From the NCBI RefSeq assembly GCF_022539505.1, contig NC_061510.1, positions 94,504,292-94,568,291 of the forward strand: DNA of 64,000 bases. The letters run 5' to 3'. The first letter of the stretch is position 1, and the number at the start of each line of letters is the position of its first letter. The notes below the pieces were generated by a model. The model searched no databases and had not been told where the DNA came from. It worked only from the letters and a program-made list of their open reading frames with translations. Source of the DNA: Lolium rigidum (Eukaryota > Streptophyta > Magnoliopsida > Poales > Poaceae). Shown in pieces: positions 32,393 to 43,200 of the stretch. Both the position numbers and the translations under genes were made by a program.

Positions 32393-33785
32393 CTCCACAA
32401 TATCATGCAATTTACTAATAGCTTGAGAATTTTCCATTAGATGATTCTCTACTCTCATATTAAAGTTATTTTGCTTAACAACATAATTATCAAATTCATC
32501 TAAACATTGATCAGGAGGTTTTGAGTAAGGGATATCTCCTCTATCAAAGCGTTGAAGGGAATGTACCTCAATCGTGGATGAAGGGGGAATTATCTTACAT
32601 AGATCTTCTATAGGACGTAAATTCTTCACATCTTCAGATTTAATACCTTTCTCCATAAGAGATTTCTTGGCTTCCCTCATATCTTCATCATTTAATTAAA
32701 TCATACCCCTCTTCTTCAATACTGGTGTTGGGGTTGGTTCAGGTGTAGTCCAATCATCATGATTTTGGCTTATTCTAGCCAATAATTCTTCAGCTTCGTC
32801 CGGAGTTCTTTTCCTGAAAACACAATCAGCACAACTATCCAGGTATGCCCTAGACTCAATGGTTAGTCCACTATAAAATATATCAAGTAAATCATGCTTT
32901 TCCAATTCATGTCCAGGCCGAGCTCTAATAAGAGAGCAAAACCTTGCCCATGCTTCAGGCAATTTCTCTCCATCTTCTTGATCAAAACTATAAATTCTCT
33001 ACAGAGCAATATGTTGAGCACTAGCAGGAAAATATTATCGAAAGAAAACATCAAGCAAACAACTTGGACTATCAATAGAATCAGGAGGCAAACTATTATA
33101 CCAAATCTTAGCATCATCCTTTAATGAGAAAGGAAAAAAATTTAGCAACAAAATAAGTACGCATCTTAACATCATCAGAAAACAAGCTACTTAAAGTAGA
33201 AAGCTCATTCATGTGCTCTACAGCACTCTCTTTTTCAGAACCACAAAAAGGTGTTTTCTCAACAATAGATATATGAGATAAATCAAGAGAAAAATCATAA
33301 TCCTTATCCTTAATGTTTATAGGAGATGTGGCAAATTTAGGATCAGGAGACAGTTTGTATCTAACAGCATGTTGTGCAATAAGCTTTTTAAGGTTACTTG
33401 TACTAGTAGTAGCATTGCATTTATCAATAAAATCATCATCAAGTTCCACATAATCTTCATCAAGGTCATGAGACTCAGGTGAATTAACAGGTGTAACAGT
33501 ATTTTCATTAGGAGTTTCAGTATTTTCAATTTGTCTAGACCTAGCAATTGTAGCATCTAGAAAGGGACCTAATGAACCAGTATTATCAAGCACAGTAGAA
33601 GCATCATCAAAATTATAAGAGGAATTTTCAGATTCAGTAGAAATACCAACACGTGAAGCTTGTGGTGGTGAAACAAGTTGACTTATCACAGATGGTGAAT
33701 CAAGAGCAGCAGAGGTACTCAAAGTTGTACCTTTTCTTGTAGTGGATGGTAATATGACGACTTTAGCATCGCGAGTTTTACCCAT
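32393..33785 (-). pseudogene. Element C gag, broken
   Basis: On the minus strand the frame starts at 33785 (MGKTRDAKVV), about 60 nt after the primer site. The first ~220 residues are Ser/Thr- and acid-rich. The retrotransposon gag core follows (Y-N-S-L-P-P-D-S-I near 33090, Q-R-I-Y-S-F-D-Q-E-D-G, and A-W-A-R-F-C-S-L-I-R-A-R-P-G-H near 32950). Frame changes near 33110 and stops near 33000 and 32700 break it. The remaining end (32680-32393) is open and would have joined the protease frame at 21921 before B inserted. Confidence 0.85.
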
Positions 33786-33843
33786 GATGGAGGATTTGCA
33801 GCGAACAATATCAATTCAGGTGAACTTGCAAATAAAGCTATGC

Positions 33844-33861
33844 TCCCCGGCAACGGCGCCA
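33844..33861 (-). promoter_or_regulatory. Primer binding site of element C
   Basis: On the minus strand TGGCGCCGTTGCCGGGGA begins 11 nt after the end of the LTR. It is the same intact site as in P and Q, and differs from the damaged one in B. Confidence 0.85.
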
Positions 33862-33872
33862 GAAAATAGTCT

Positions 33873-35269
33873 TGATGACCCACAAGTATAGGGGATCGCA
33901 ACAGTCTTCGAGGGAAGTAAAACCCAATTTATTGATTCGACACATGGGGAGCCAAAGAATATTTGTAAGCCTTAACAGCGGAGTTGTCAATTCAGCTGCA
34001 CCTGGAAACAGACTTGCTCGCAAGAGTTTATCAGTAGCAACCGTTTTATAGCAGTAGGAGTAGTGAAATAACAACATCAGTGTAACAAAGACAGCAGTAA
34101 TGATTTAGTAAACAACAGGATTAAAATACTGTAGGCACAGGGATGGATGAACGGGCGTTGCATGGATGAGAGAATTCATGTAACAATCAAGGCAGGGCAT
34201 TTGCAGATAATAATAAAATGGTATCCAAGTACTAAACAATCCATAGGCATGTGTTCTGTATATAGTCGTACGTGCTCGCAATGAGAAACTTGCACAACAT
34301 CTTTTGTCCTACCAGCAGGTGGCAGCCGGGCCTCTAAGGAAACTACTGGAAATTAAGGTACTCCTTTTAATAGAGTACCGGAGCAAAGCATTAACACTTC
34401 GTGAACATATGTGATCCTCACATCACCGCCTTCCCCTCCGGCTGTCCCAATTTCTGTCACTTTGGGGCCTCGGGTTCCGGACAGCAGTATGTGTATACAA
34501 CTTGCAGGTAAGATCATAAAACAATGAATATCAACATGAATCAATAACATGTTCAGATCTGAAATCATGGCACTCGGGCCCTAGTGACAAGCATTAAGCA
34601 TAACAAGTTGCAACAATATCATAAAAGTACCAACTACGGATACTAGGCACTATGCCCTATCAATCTTATGACTATTACATGATCAATCTCATCCAATCCC
34701 TACCATCCCCTTCAGCCTACAGCGGGGGAATTACTCACACATGGATGGGGGAAGCATGGCTGGTTGATGGAGAGGCGTCGGTGGTGATGATGGCGATGAT
34801 CCCCTCAAATTCCCCGTCCCGGCGGAGTGCCAGAACGGAGTTTCTGGTCCCGAGATGGAGTTTCGCGATGGCGGCGGAGTTCTGGACGTCTTCTGGAAAT
34901 ATGTTCGAACCCCCTGGCGTTTTTAGGTCGAAAGGGTTATGTAGCCGAAAGGAGAGCGTCGGGGGGCGGCCGAGGCGCCCTCACCATAGGGCGGCGCACC
35001 CCCCCTCCAGGCCGCGCCGGCCTATGGTGTGGGGGTCGTGGGCCCCCCTGGCTCGCCCTTTTGGCCTCGTAAGTTCTCTGTGAAAATAGGCCCATTGCGA
35101 TTATTTTCGGGGATTTTCCTGAAAGTTGAGTTTCTGCACAAAAACAAGACACCAGTGCAATTCTGCTGAAAACAGCGTTAGTCCGTGTTAGTTGTGTCCA
35201 AAATACACAAATTAGAGGCAAAACAATAGCAAAAGTGTTCGGGAAAGTAGATACGTTTTGGACGTATCA
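33873..35269 (-). repeat. Element C 5' LTR, 1397 bp
   Basis: Read on the minus strand it begins TGATACGTCCAAAACG (35269) and ends TGTGGGTCATCA (33873). It contains the GC-rich palindrome with arms TCACCATAGG (34981-34990) and CCTATGGTG (35021-35029). It is closely similar along its length to the LTR of D at 61542-62936. Its last 20 or so bases equal those of B's LTR. Confidence 0.9.
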
Positions 35270-35469
35270 GAGATCATAGCCGAAACCTTCAGCACCCCAT
35301 TGTAACCCGATATTTTCATAATCAAGATCATACAGGCAGGACGTAGGGGTGTTACCTCATCGAGGGCCCTGAACCTGGGTAAATTGCTCTCCCCGATTGT
35401 CTGTTAACTGATGGTTCGTATCAGCCTAGAGGATTCCATCAACCCTAAGCCCCAACCGGAGGGCATTGT
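35270..35469. other. Fragment flanking C, unassigned
   Basis: The segment has words like those in the transcribed leader of Triticeae LTR elements (GGGCCCTGAACCTGGGTAAA near 35363). It is short, has no ends that I can define and may be a small LTR fragment. It bridges element C and the LINE relic. Confidence 0.3.
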
Positions 35470-36980
35470 CGAGGAGCACCCCCGACACCATTGGTAGCGT
35501 CCGGGCTGCGTTTTCGCACATCGATGTATGAGGATGATGTGGTGACTTTCATACGTCCCACTGTGGTCAACTTCAGGGTTTTCCCGGCGGTTGTGGAAGA
35601 ATTTGGGGCAGCGTCAGGCCTCGGCACCAACATGGACAAATGCTCAGCGAACCTCATCCGATGCACTGATGCTGATAGGATCATCATAGACCAGGAGCTG
35701 CAATGCCCTGTGGTACCATTTCCTCTGCGGTATTTAGGGCTTCCCCTGACCTTGAGGAAGCCCAACGCAGCACAGCTCCAGTACCTTGTGGATAGTGTGG
35801 ACAATAAGTTCCAGGGTGGAGAGCCTCGCTGCTAGACAGAGGTAGAAGACTTGAGCTGGTTCGGGCAACTCTCTCTGCAATGCCAATCTTCGCCATGATG
35901 TCCCTTGACCTCCCGGTTAAGATGTTGGTGGAAATCGAGAAGATTATCAGAGGATTCCTCTGGAAGGGAAGGAAGGACGTCAAGGGTGGTCACTGCTTAG
36001 TGTCGTGGAGCAAAGTATGCGCCCCCAAGGAGTGGGTCAGACTTGGAGTCCCCAATCTCACGATGATGAACTTGGCCCTGAGAGCTAGGTGGTTGTGGCT
36101 CCAACGAGTTGATGACTCCAGGCCGTGGAGTGAGTTCAACATTCAGGTCCCCACTATGGTGCGACAACTTTTCGAAGGGGAAACCTACTCCGTGATTGGG
36201 GATGGAAAGTCCACGGTCTTCTGGACTTATAAATGGTTACCAGATGGACGAATGCGTAATATTGCGCCAAATCTGTTTGCGGCAGTACCAAAGCGTGCCC
36301 TCAGGCTGCGTAGGATCCATGACGGTTTGGCGGGAGGATGGTTGGATGGCACTCCCCGCATCTAGGTGCACCGGCGATCAGGGAGTTGTTCCAAGTGGCA
36401 GACGGCTGGCAGATATGTTGCCCTCTCGGAGGGTGTGGAGGACAGTTTTCGATGGGGCTGGGACAAGAACTACTCGTATTTGGCACGATTTTGCTATCGT
36501 GCGATGTTTGGCGCCGGGGTAGAGATGGCTGGCGCGCTACAGGTCTGGCGTTCTAGACCTTCACCAAACTGCAGGGTCTTCCTCTGGTTAGCAACAAGAA
36601 ACAAATGTTGGACGGCTGACAAGTTGAGAAGACGGGGTCTCCCGCACCCGACGGATGCCCATTCCGTGACCAGGAAGAGGAGTCGGTGGACCATCTGCTG
36701 ATGGGCTGCGTTTTAGCACGAGAGGTTTGGGCCACATGCCTGCGATGGTGGGAAAGCTTGATTGGATGCCACAAGCATGCTTGGTTCGCTGGATACAAGA
36801 GAAGTGGGGCGGGCCGGGAAAAGGCCACGATTTCTAGACATGTATCGTGCTTATATGCTGGTGTTTGTGGTGCCACCGAAACGGCGTGGTTTTTGAGGGC
36901 GCGACTCCCTCGAAGGTTGCGGTGTTAGCATGTATCTCTAGCGTTCAAGGACGCCCTCGCAGCAATGGATAAGTGAAGAT
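35470..36980 (+). pseudogene. Truncated LINE (L1-type) ORF2 relic
   Basis: Three out-of-frame pieces follow the C-terminal half of a plant L1-type ORF2. The piece 35491-35835 has the catalytic-type Y-E-D-D-V-V-T-F (usually Y-A-D-D) and G-L-G-T-N-M-D-K-C. The piece 35880-36365 has F-L-W-K-G and V-P-N-L-T-M-M-N-L-A-L-R-A-R-W-L-W. The 3' part (36520-36760) has the zinc-binding zf-RVT region R-N-K-C-W-T-A-D-K-L-R-R-R-G and H-L-L-M-G-C-V. The 5' end including endonuclease and most RT is absent, as is usual for 5'-truncated LINEs. Frames change several times and no poly(A) tail is obvious. Confidence 0.85.
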
Positions 36981-37166
36981 GCCGTGAATAGTCATGTAAC
37001 GTGTGAGTGCTGTCTAGACGCAGCCTAGGTTGCATTCTGTGGCGTATATGCCTAGAGTGTGTTGTAAGGCTGGCCTTCTCGCCTCTTCTTCAACTAAACA
37101 AATATGTCTCTCCACAACATATCCTTGAAAAACTTCAGCAGCATGTTGCAGAGCCCACTCTGCTTA
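36981..37166. other. Short spacer, nothing recognised
   Basis: I see no ORF, repeat end or poly(A) run here. It may be the 3' untranslated remainder of the LINE. Confidence 0.4.
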
Positions 37167-37448
37167 GAGCAAGTACAATAAGGCTTAGTCAGCAGGCTAT
37201 AAGAATTTAAATATAATATTTGTGCTTAGTTGGATGGGAGAGAAGAGGAGAGAGAGAAGAGGAGTGAGCTCTCATGCAAGAGCCAGCCCTAGCACGTGCT
37301 CCTAGGCACTTTCTGAGAGTGAAATGTAGGCCATGTATTGATAAACTAGTACGGAGTACATTTCTAGAGCCAACTATTATACTTGTTAGCTATATGTTGG
37401 CTATATATGACATGACATCAACCCATGACTATACTATTGCACTTGCTC
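37167..37448. mobile_element. Tourist-like MITE, 282 bp
   Basis: The ends are GAGCAAGTACAAT on the left and, inverted, GAGCAAGTGCAAT on the right, flanked by TTA (37164-37166) and CTA (37449-37451). A TTA/TAA target fits PIF/Harbinger-derived MITEs; the right copy has one change. It is non-coding and lies 10 bp from the larger Harbinger element. Confidence 0.7.
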
Positions 37449-37458
37449 CTAGTGCTTA

Positions 37459-39545
37459 GAGCATCCCCACTCGTTGGCGCTCCCCACGCCCAAATCCGGC
37501 GATATTTTCGTCCGGATTGGAGGAAGATTTGGCGTGGGGAGCGCCGAAGTTCCAGCCGTCCCCCCGACAGGAAACCCCCAACCTCGACCATTTGACATAT
37601 TTCAAACAAATTTAACATAAAATTTAACAAGTTCGGCGACCAAGAGTACGAAAATTGCTGAAACAAATTCGGCGAAAATAATTGTACAATGTTTAACAAG
37701 TGCTGAAACAAATGAAGCACACAATTTCACAATTTTTCAAACAAATTAGACAGACTAGTTGGCGTCGGCGTTGGCGTTGCCTCGGAGCCTCCATATGTGC
37801 TCCACTAGATCATCTTGCAGCAGCTGATGCATTGTAGAGTCTCGAATCTCCTGACGCATAGCAATGAAGGCGGCCCATGATGGAGGCACCTGGTGATTAG
37901 GCTGTGCAAGAGGACCCTCTCTCTCATATGGTGCTTCTTGCTCAGCCAGAGGAACCGGATGCTTTCGCTCATTTTCAATAATCATATTTTGTAGGCACAC
38001 ACAGCAGTTCATCACCTCCCACATCTGATCTTTGGACCAAGTCAGAGCGGGGAACCGGACGACAGCAAATCTCTGCTGGAGGACACCAAATGCACGCTCG
38101 ACGTCTTTTCGGCAAGCTTCTTGTTTCTTGACAAACTCGCGAAGTTTGGGGGTGCTAGGATTCGAGATAGTCTTCACAAATGTTGCCCACTTTGGATAGA
38201 TATCGTCTGCAAGGTAGTATCCTTTGTTGTAGTGCCGACCATTGATCACATAGTCCACCGGGGGAGCATGACCCTCAACAAGCTTGGAAAAGACCGGGGA
38301 GCAGTTTAGGACGTTGATGTCATTGTTGGATCCAGGCATACCAAAGAAAGAGTGCCAAATCCAGAGATCATGGGTAGCCACCGCTTCAAGTATCACAGTG
38401 CAGCCTTTTTTGTGACCCTTGTACATTCCCTGCCACGCAAACGGACAGTTCTTCCATTGCCAATGCATGCAGTCAATGCTTCCAAGCATCCCTGGAAAAC
38501 CTCTAGCTTCATTTGTTGCAAGGATCCTCTCAGTGTCTTCGACAGTGGGTGATCTCAAGTAATAGTTCCCGAACACTGCTATGACGGCCCTGCAGAACCG
38601 GTAGAAACATTCAAGGGCAGTGGACTCCGCCATCCGAAGATAGTCATCTGCAGTATCACCGGGAGCTCCATACGCCAGCATCCTCATAGCCACTGTGCAC
38701 TTCTGCAGTGACGAAAATCCAACCAAACCAGTGCAATCCGCCTTGCATCTGAAGTAGGGATCAAAGTGGCGGATGGCATACACAATTTGCAGAAATAGCT
38801 TTCTGCTCATCCTGAAACGACGCCGGAAAACACTCTCACCGTGCAATGGATTGTCGGCGAAGTAGTCGGCGTACAACATGCAGTAGCCCTCCATTCGCTG
38901 CCTCGGCTTGCACTTCCGGCGACCTCGTGCCGACCCACCACGTCGACCAGTTGCCAGTCCGGCGTACATGCTAGCCAAGCAACCAAGGATCATCATGTGC
39001 TCGTCGTCTTGGGCGGCTGCTGCCATCTCTTCTTGCATAAGCTCGACGAACATCTGCTCCTCCTCTTCGTCCGAGTCCATGGCCGGCGAGGCAAATGGAC
39101 GAACACCTGACGGGCGTGGTCGAGGCAACCCGAGCCGCGAGCGACGAGGAGCAAGCAGGCCGGCGGAAGAGCAGCCAGATAGGCCGTCGTCCAAAGACGG
39201 CAGAATATAGGCAGGTGGGGAAGGAGGGGCGGCGAAATCTGGGCAACAAGCCGGCGGGGTGGTGCCGGCGGCGAGAGAGATACGAGGGGTGGGGGAGATT
39301 TTGAGCGACGTGGCGGTGGGGTTCGTGCGTCCAGTCACCGACAGATCGGGCCCTTCCCTGCTTTTCACTCGTCCGGAGTCCCCGAGCGCTCCCCGGGGGG
39401 GCGGGGATGGCGTGGGATCGCCGGATGAATTTAGGCCAATTCCAGACGAAAACGAGGAACCGGGGGCACGACTGGGCCGAATTACGCCGTCCGGATGGAA
39501 AAAAGACTCGTCGGGGGCCTCGTCGGGGGACGAGTGGAGATGCTC
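37459..39545 (-). mobile_element. PIF/Harbinger DNA transposon, 2087 bp, complete
   Basis: The terminal repeats are GAGCATCCCCACTCGT (left) and GAGCATCTCCACTCGT (right, inverted), differing at one base. Perfect TTA target copies sit at 37456-37458 and 39546-39548. It encodes one intact transposase on the minus strand. The second (Myb-like) protein used by most autonomous members is not encoded. Confidence 0.95.
37755..39080 (-). CDS. PIF/Harbinger transposase, intact
   Basis: This DDE endonuclease would cut and join transposon ends in the nucleus. The open frame reaches back to 39368, but the ATG at 39080 (MDSDEEEEQMF) gives a protein of 441 residues with the usual acidic N-terminus, and I prefer it. 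Hallmarks in order are an R-R-R-F-R-M-S-R region, the first catalytic Asp in G-S-I-D-C-M-H-W-Q-W, the second in G-S-N-N-D-I-N-V-L, Y-Y-L-A-D-D-I-Y-P, and the catalytic Glu in K-D-V-E-R-A-F-G-V-L-Q-Q-R-F. No internal stop or frameshift is seen. Usual members need a Myb-domain partner, which would have to be supplied from elsewhere. Confidence 0.92.
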   Translation of the reverse strand: MDSDEEEEQMFVELMQEEMAAAAQDDEHMMILGCLASMYAGLATGRRGGSARGRRKCKPRQRMEGYCMLYADYFADNPLHGESVFRRRFRMSRKLFLQIVYAIRHFDPYFRCKADCTGLVGFSSLQKCTVAMRMLAYGAPGDTADDYLRMAESTALECFYRFCRAVIAVFGNYYLRSPTVEDTERILATNEARGFPGMLGSIDCMHWQWKNCPFAWQGMYKGHKKGCTVILEAVATHDLWIWHSFFGMPGSNNDINVLNCSPVFSKLVEGHAPPVDYVINGRHYNKGYYLADDIYPKWATFVKTISNPSTPKLREFVKKQEACRKDVERAFGVLQQRFAVVRFPALTWSKDQMWEVMNCCVCLQNMIIENERKHPVPLAEQEAPYEREGPLAQPNHQVPPSWAAFIAMRQEIRDSTMHQLLQDDLVEHIWRLRGNANADAN

Positions 39546-39548
39546 TTA

Positions 39549-39967
39549 TGTGCGTAGATTCAGTGACCACTAATCATCAAAGCAGGCTTTTGGGATCGGA
39601 AGAAAATAATGGATCGCTGCCGGCCGGTCCGCCGGTGTGGTTGTTGCTGCAGTGTCGGCCGGCCGGAACGATAGCACGAATCTTTGGCCCCGGAAATGCA
39701 TTCTTTTTACTCTCTTTAGGAAGGACACGATTCCTTCGACTTTGATGTATGCTTCCTTGCACGTGGCTTCTTTTGATCAAGCTGCGGGAAGTGCACGATT
39801 CTTTTGTTGAAAGTGCACCATACATCTTTTTTCCCGTGAACTGCGAACTAGACACGACCTGCTTACATGAAAATACTTCTGAGTTCTGACAAAACCAAAG
39901 AAGCGCCGAGCTAGCTAGCGCGTACCCTGCTACAGTGCTACTGATGAAGCGCCGTGACTGCTAGTGG
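39549..39967. other. Spacer between Harbinger and MULE, nothing recognised
   Basis: This is mixed sequence with a GCCGGCCGG-rich stretch (39620-39665) and no supported ORF or terminal repeats. It may be old host sequence that received both transposons. Confidence 0.4.
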
Positions 39968-39976
39968 GAGTGATGA
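39968..39976 (+). repeat. MULE target duplication, left copy
   Basis: GAGTGATGA here equals 46690-46698 exactly, the 9-bp footprint expected for Mutator-like elements. Confidence 0.95.
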
Positions 39977-40170
39977 GAGTAAATTACAAAAAACTACCAC
40001 ATTTTGGGCTAGGTTAACAGGTCAGTACCAACTTTGGTAATTTTTTCAGAAATGTACAACTTCTTGGGCTAGCAGTTACAGATTGCGCAAAAGGGCAGCT
40101 GATAGCGTTTTAACCTCGTTGGACCCACTGTCAGGTGCCACGTAGGCAGACGGCCGTTCGCTGCGCCGTT
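39977..40170 (+). repeat. MULE left terminal inverted repeat, 194 bp
   Basis: It begins GAGTAAATTACA and ends near GCGCCGTT at 40170. It matches the inverted right end with about 97 percent identity by eye. Transcription of the transposase gene probably starts in or near it. Confidence 0.92.
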
Positions 40171-40272
40171 ACTATCGTCTGGTTAAGATGGAGCGGCGGT
40201 CGGTCGGAAGGGGACGAGCAGCTGATTTCGTTTCCCCCCTTTCTCCCCACATTTCCCGCCCGCTGACCGGAG

Positions 40273-43200
40273 ATGGAGGAGCCGACGAATCCAGGCGGAG
40301 GTGGCGGAGGCCAGAGCAGTTATTCTGCAACTGGAGGCGGCGGCGACCAAGCCGGCACTGTCGTCGACGACCTGGATGAGCTTTGGCCGACGCGGCCATC
40401 GACGGCGGCGGCCATGCTTGCCCAGGTTTGGATGGACAATCCGGCGTCGAGTTCACGATTCACGAGCGGCCTCGACGGAGTTGAGTACGTATCTCCCCAT
40501 CTATCTGTCTTACTTCGTTTCCCGTATTGCGATTTTAGATTTTAGGGTTAGGGTTTGCAGAATTGGGGTTTTACTGAGTTGGGGATTTTTTCCTTTTCAT
40601 TTTGCTAGCTTGGATCCTGAGATTTGGGAGATAAGAATTCATTTTGATGACATGGACAATATTGAGAGGTCGATTGGTCGTGACGATATCACAGTGATGA
40701 ATCTTGTTGCGCTGATTGAGACAAAGGGCTATGGTTTCAGTGACTCTATTTACTGCAGAAAGGATGGGGACTTGCAATTGATTGAGAACAACACACAGAT
40801 ATATGAACTGTTGGAGCATTTTAGTGAAGATCAAGTGTTGAGTTTGATTGTAAAGAGGGGCAGGCGAAAAAAACCTGTGGCTAAGGAGGTTATCAATGTA
40901 GATGAATGCACTGCTGCCTCTCAGCAATCGTCATGCTTAATTAATTATACACCTGCATTTGTGTATGATCTCAGTCCACCTCCTGTGTTCTCTGTTGATG
41001 ATCAAGGAATGATCTTTCCTACTGAAGGTTGGTCTCAAAATCCATATGTGTGCACTCAACAGAGCATCAATGATCAGAAAGGAAAGGGAATTCAGTTGTC
41101 AGACAGTGATGATGATCATGAAGAAAGGGCCATGAACAATGAAGCATATGAAGACTTTGACATGGGAGAGGAGGATTTTGATATGATGCAAGAAATGAGG
41201 AGAAGGGAACAGATAGAAATTAATGAGAGGATTGAGGAGATGAGAAAGAAGAGAGAAGATCCATTGCTGCATTGTGAAGGAGACACTGACATTGAAGATA
41301 TTTTTGTGACAGGAGATGACACTGCAGATGTGCTTGAACCAGTGGCACTAGCTCAGAAGGAAATCAGCCCTCCAAAGCAGATGAAAAGGAAGCATCCTAT
41401 TAGAAAAGGACCCACACTAAGATCTCATTCAGTTGTTCACATTGATGATGTACTTGACTGGAAACCATCATCAGATGAAGACATGTGCTCAGGATTGCTT
41501 GATGACAGTGATGATGACATGTTTGAACCACTATGCATGGTGCCACCCAAAGGAAGAAAGAGTAGAGCTAAGAAAATGCCACTTAGGAAGTGGTATGATG
41601 AAAGGAGGCTTAAAGCACATGAGCAGATGTGTGTGAAGATGTGCTTCACCAGTGTTCATCAATTCAGAGATGCACTGATCAATTTGCACATTGCACAGAG
41701 TAGGAACTTCAGGTATCACAGGAACTCAAATGTTAGAGTCATTGTTGAATGCATAAAAGAGAAATGTCCTTTCTACTGTGCTGCTTCTGAGATAAAAGGT
41801 GAGAAAACTTTTGTTATTAGGAAGATGCACATTGATCATACATGTGAGACAACAACAGATAGTACAAGGGTCAGTGCAAGATGGTTAGCTAGAACTTATG
41901 AAAATGCATTCAGATCTGACCCTAATGCAAGCATTCAAACACTTATAGACAGTTGTAGACAACAACATGGTGTTGAGGTGCCTAAGATGATGGCTTACAG
42001 GGCAAAAAACATGGCTCTTGATGCTTGTTTTAGGTGATCACAGAGAACAGTATGTTAGGATAAGAGATTTTGCCCAAACTGTGATTGACACAAACCCAGG
42101 AAGTAGGGTCATTGTCACAACTATCACTCCACCACCATGTGAAGAAAATCCTCATCCTGGTCCAGCTTTCCATGGCCTTTTCTTCTGCATCAATGGAGCC
42201 AGGGAGGGGTTTCTCAAAGGCTGTAGGCCATTTATAGGTAAGCATTGTTGCTTCATTATCTTCTGTCCTTGTCCAGTATATGTAGGTTTGCTTGCTTGCT
42301 TCATCTAACTGCCTCAATATATGTAGGTTTGGATGGATGCTTCATTAAGCTTTGCACTGGTGCTCAGATATTGGCTGCCACTGGCAGAGATGGCAATAAC
42401 AATATGTACCCAATTGCATTTGCTGTTGTGCCCAAGGAGGACACAGCTAACTGGTGTTGGTTCTTGACTCAGTTGAAGTATGCTTTAGGTGGAGAAGTGG
42501 GGGAGTTTGGCCCATACACAATCATGTCTGACAGACAGAAAGTAAGTGCTTGTTGTAAATTGTGTAGTAGAACTTTTAAATTGTGTAGTAGATGTTGTAA
42601 ATTGTGTAGTAGATGTTGTAAATTGTCTATTAGTCGTCGACTAGTTGGCCTCGACTAGTTCTAGTTGACTAGTTGTCGTCGACTAGTTGTCCTCGACTAC
42701 TTGGCCTCGACTAGTTGTCGTCGACTAGTTGTCCTCGACTAGTTGTGTTTTAACTAGTCGAGAACAAACAGTCGACGTCGACTAGTTCATGCCATCTTTA
42801 GTTCTCCTCTACTGCTTTCTGTAGTAAACCCAAACCCAACATATATTTAATTGCTTTATACATTGTCCAGGGGCTCCTCAAAGCAGTAAGCCAAGTGTTT
42901 CCCAACAGTCCTCAGCGATACTGCCTTCGACACATTTATGCAAATTTCCAAGCTGCAGGGTTCAGAGGTGAAGACCTTAAAAAATGTATGGATGCAGCTA
43001 GTTATGCTTTCCATAAGAACCAATTTGATGTTGCCATGGATAATCTGAAGGAAGAAAGTGAGGAAGCTTGGAAGTGGTTGAGTGCAATCCCTGTGCACAC
43101 ATGGGCCAGGCATGCTTTTGACACCTGTTGCAAGACTGACCTGGTGGTAAATAATCTCAGTGAAGTCTTCAACAGATACATATTAGATGTGAGGAAGAAA

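Larger units (their letters stand above)
17806..35269 (-). mobile_element. Element C: gag-protease LTR element, minus strand, split by B, 3' end lost
   Basis: Read on the minus strand, C comprises a 5' LTR (35269-33873), primer site (33861-33844), broken gag (33785-32393), element B (inserted), a protease region (21921-20667), a GC-rich promoter-like block (~20400-20200), an extra ORF (19875-18758) and non-coding sequence to 17806. No reverse transcriptase or integrase is present between protease and extra ORF, so C is non-autonomous. The 3' LTR is missing where element P abuts. Element D carries the same LTR type. Confidence 0.85.

Noticed and set aside
35445..35804. Minus-strand frames over the LINE relic
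   Set aside because: Antisense shadows of the ORF2 relic, which has clear motifs on plus.
42542..42800. CRISPR-like array in the MULE intron
   Set aside because: Repeats are variable, with no constant spacers, and the sequence is eukaryotic.
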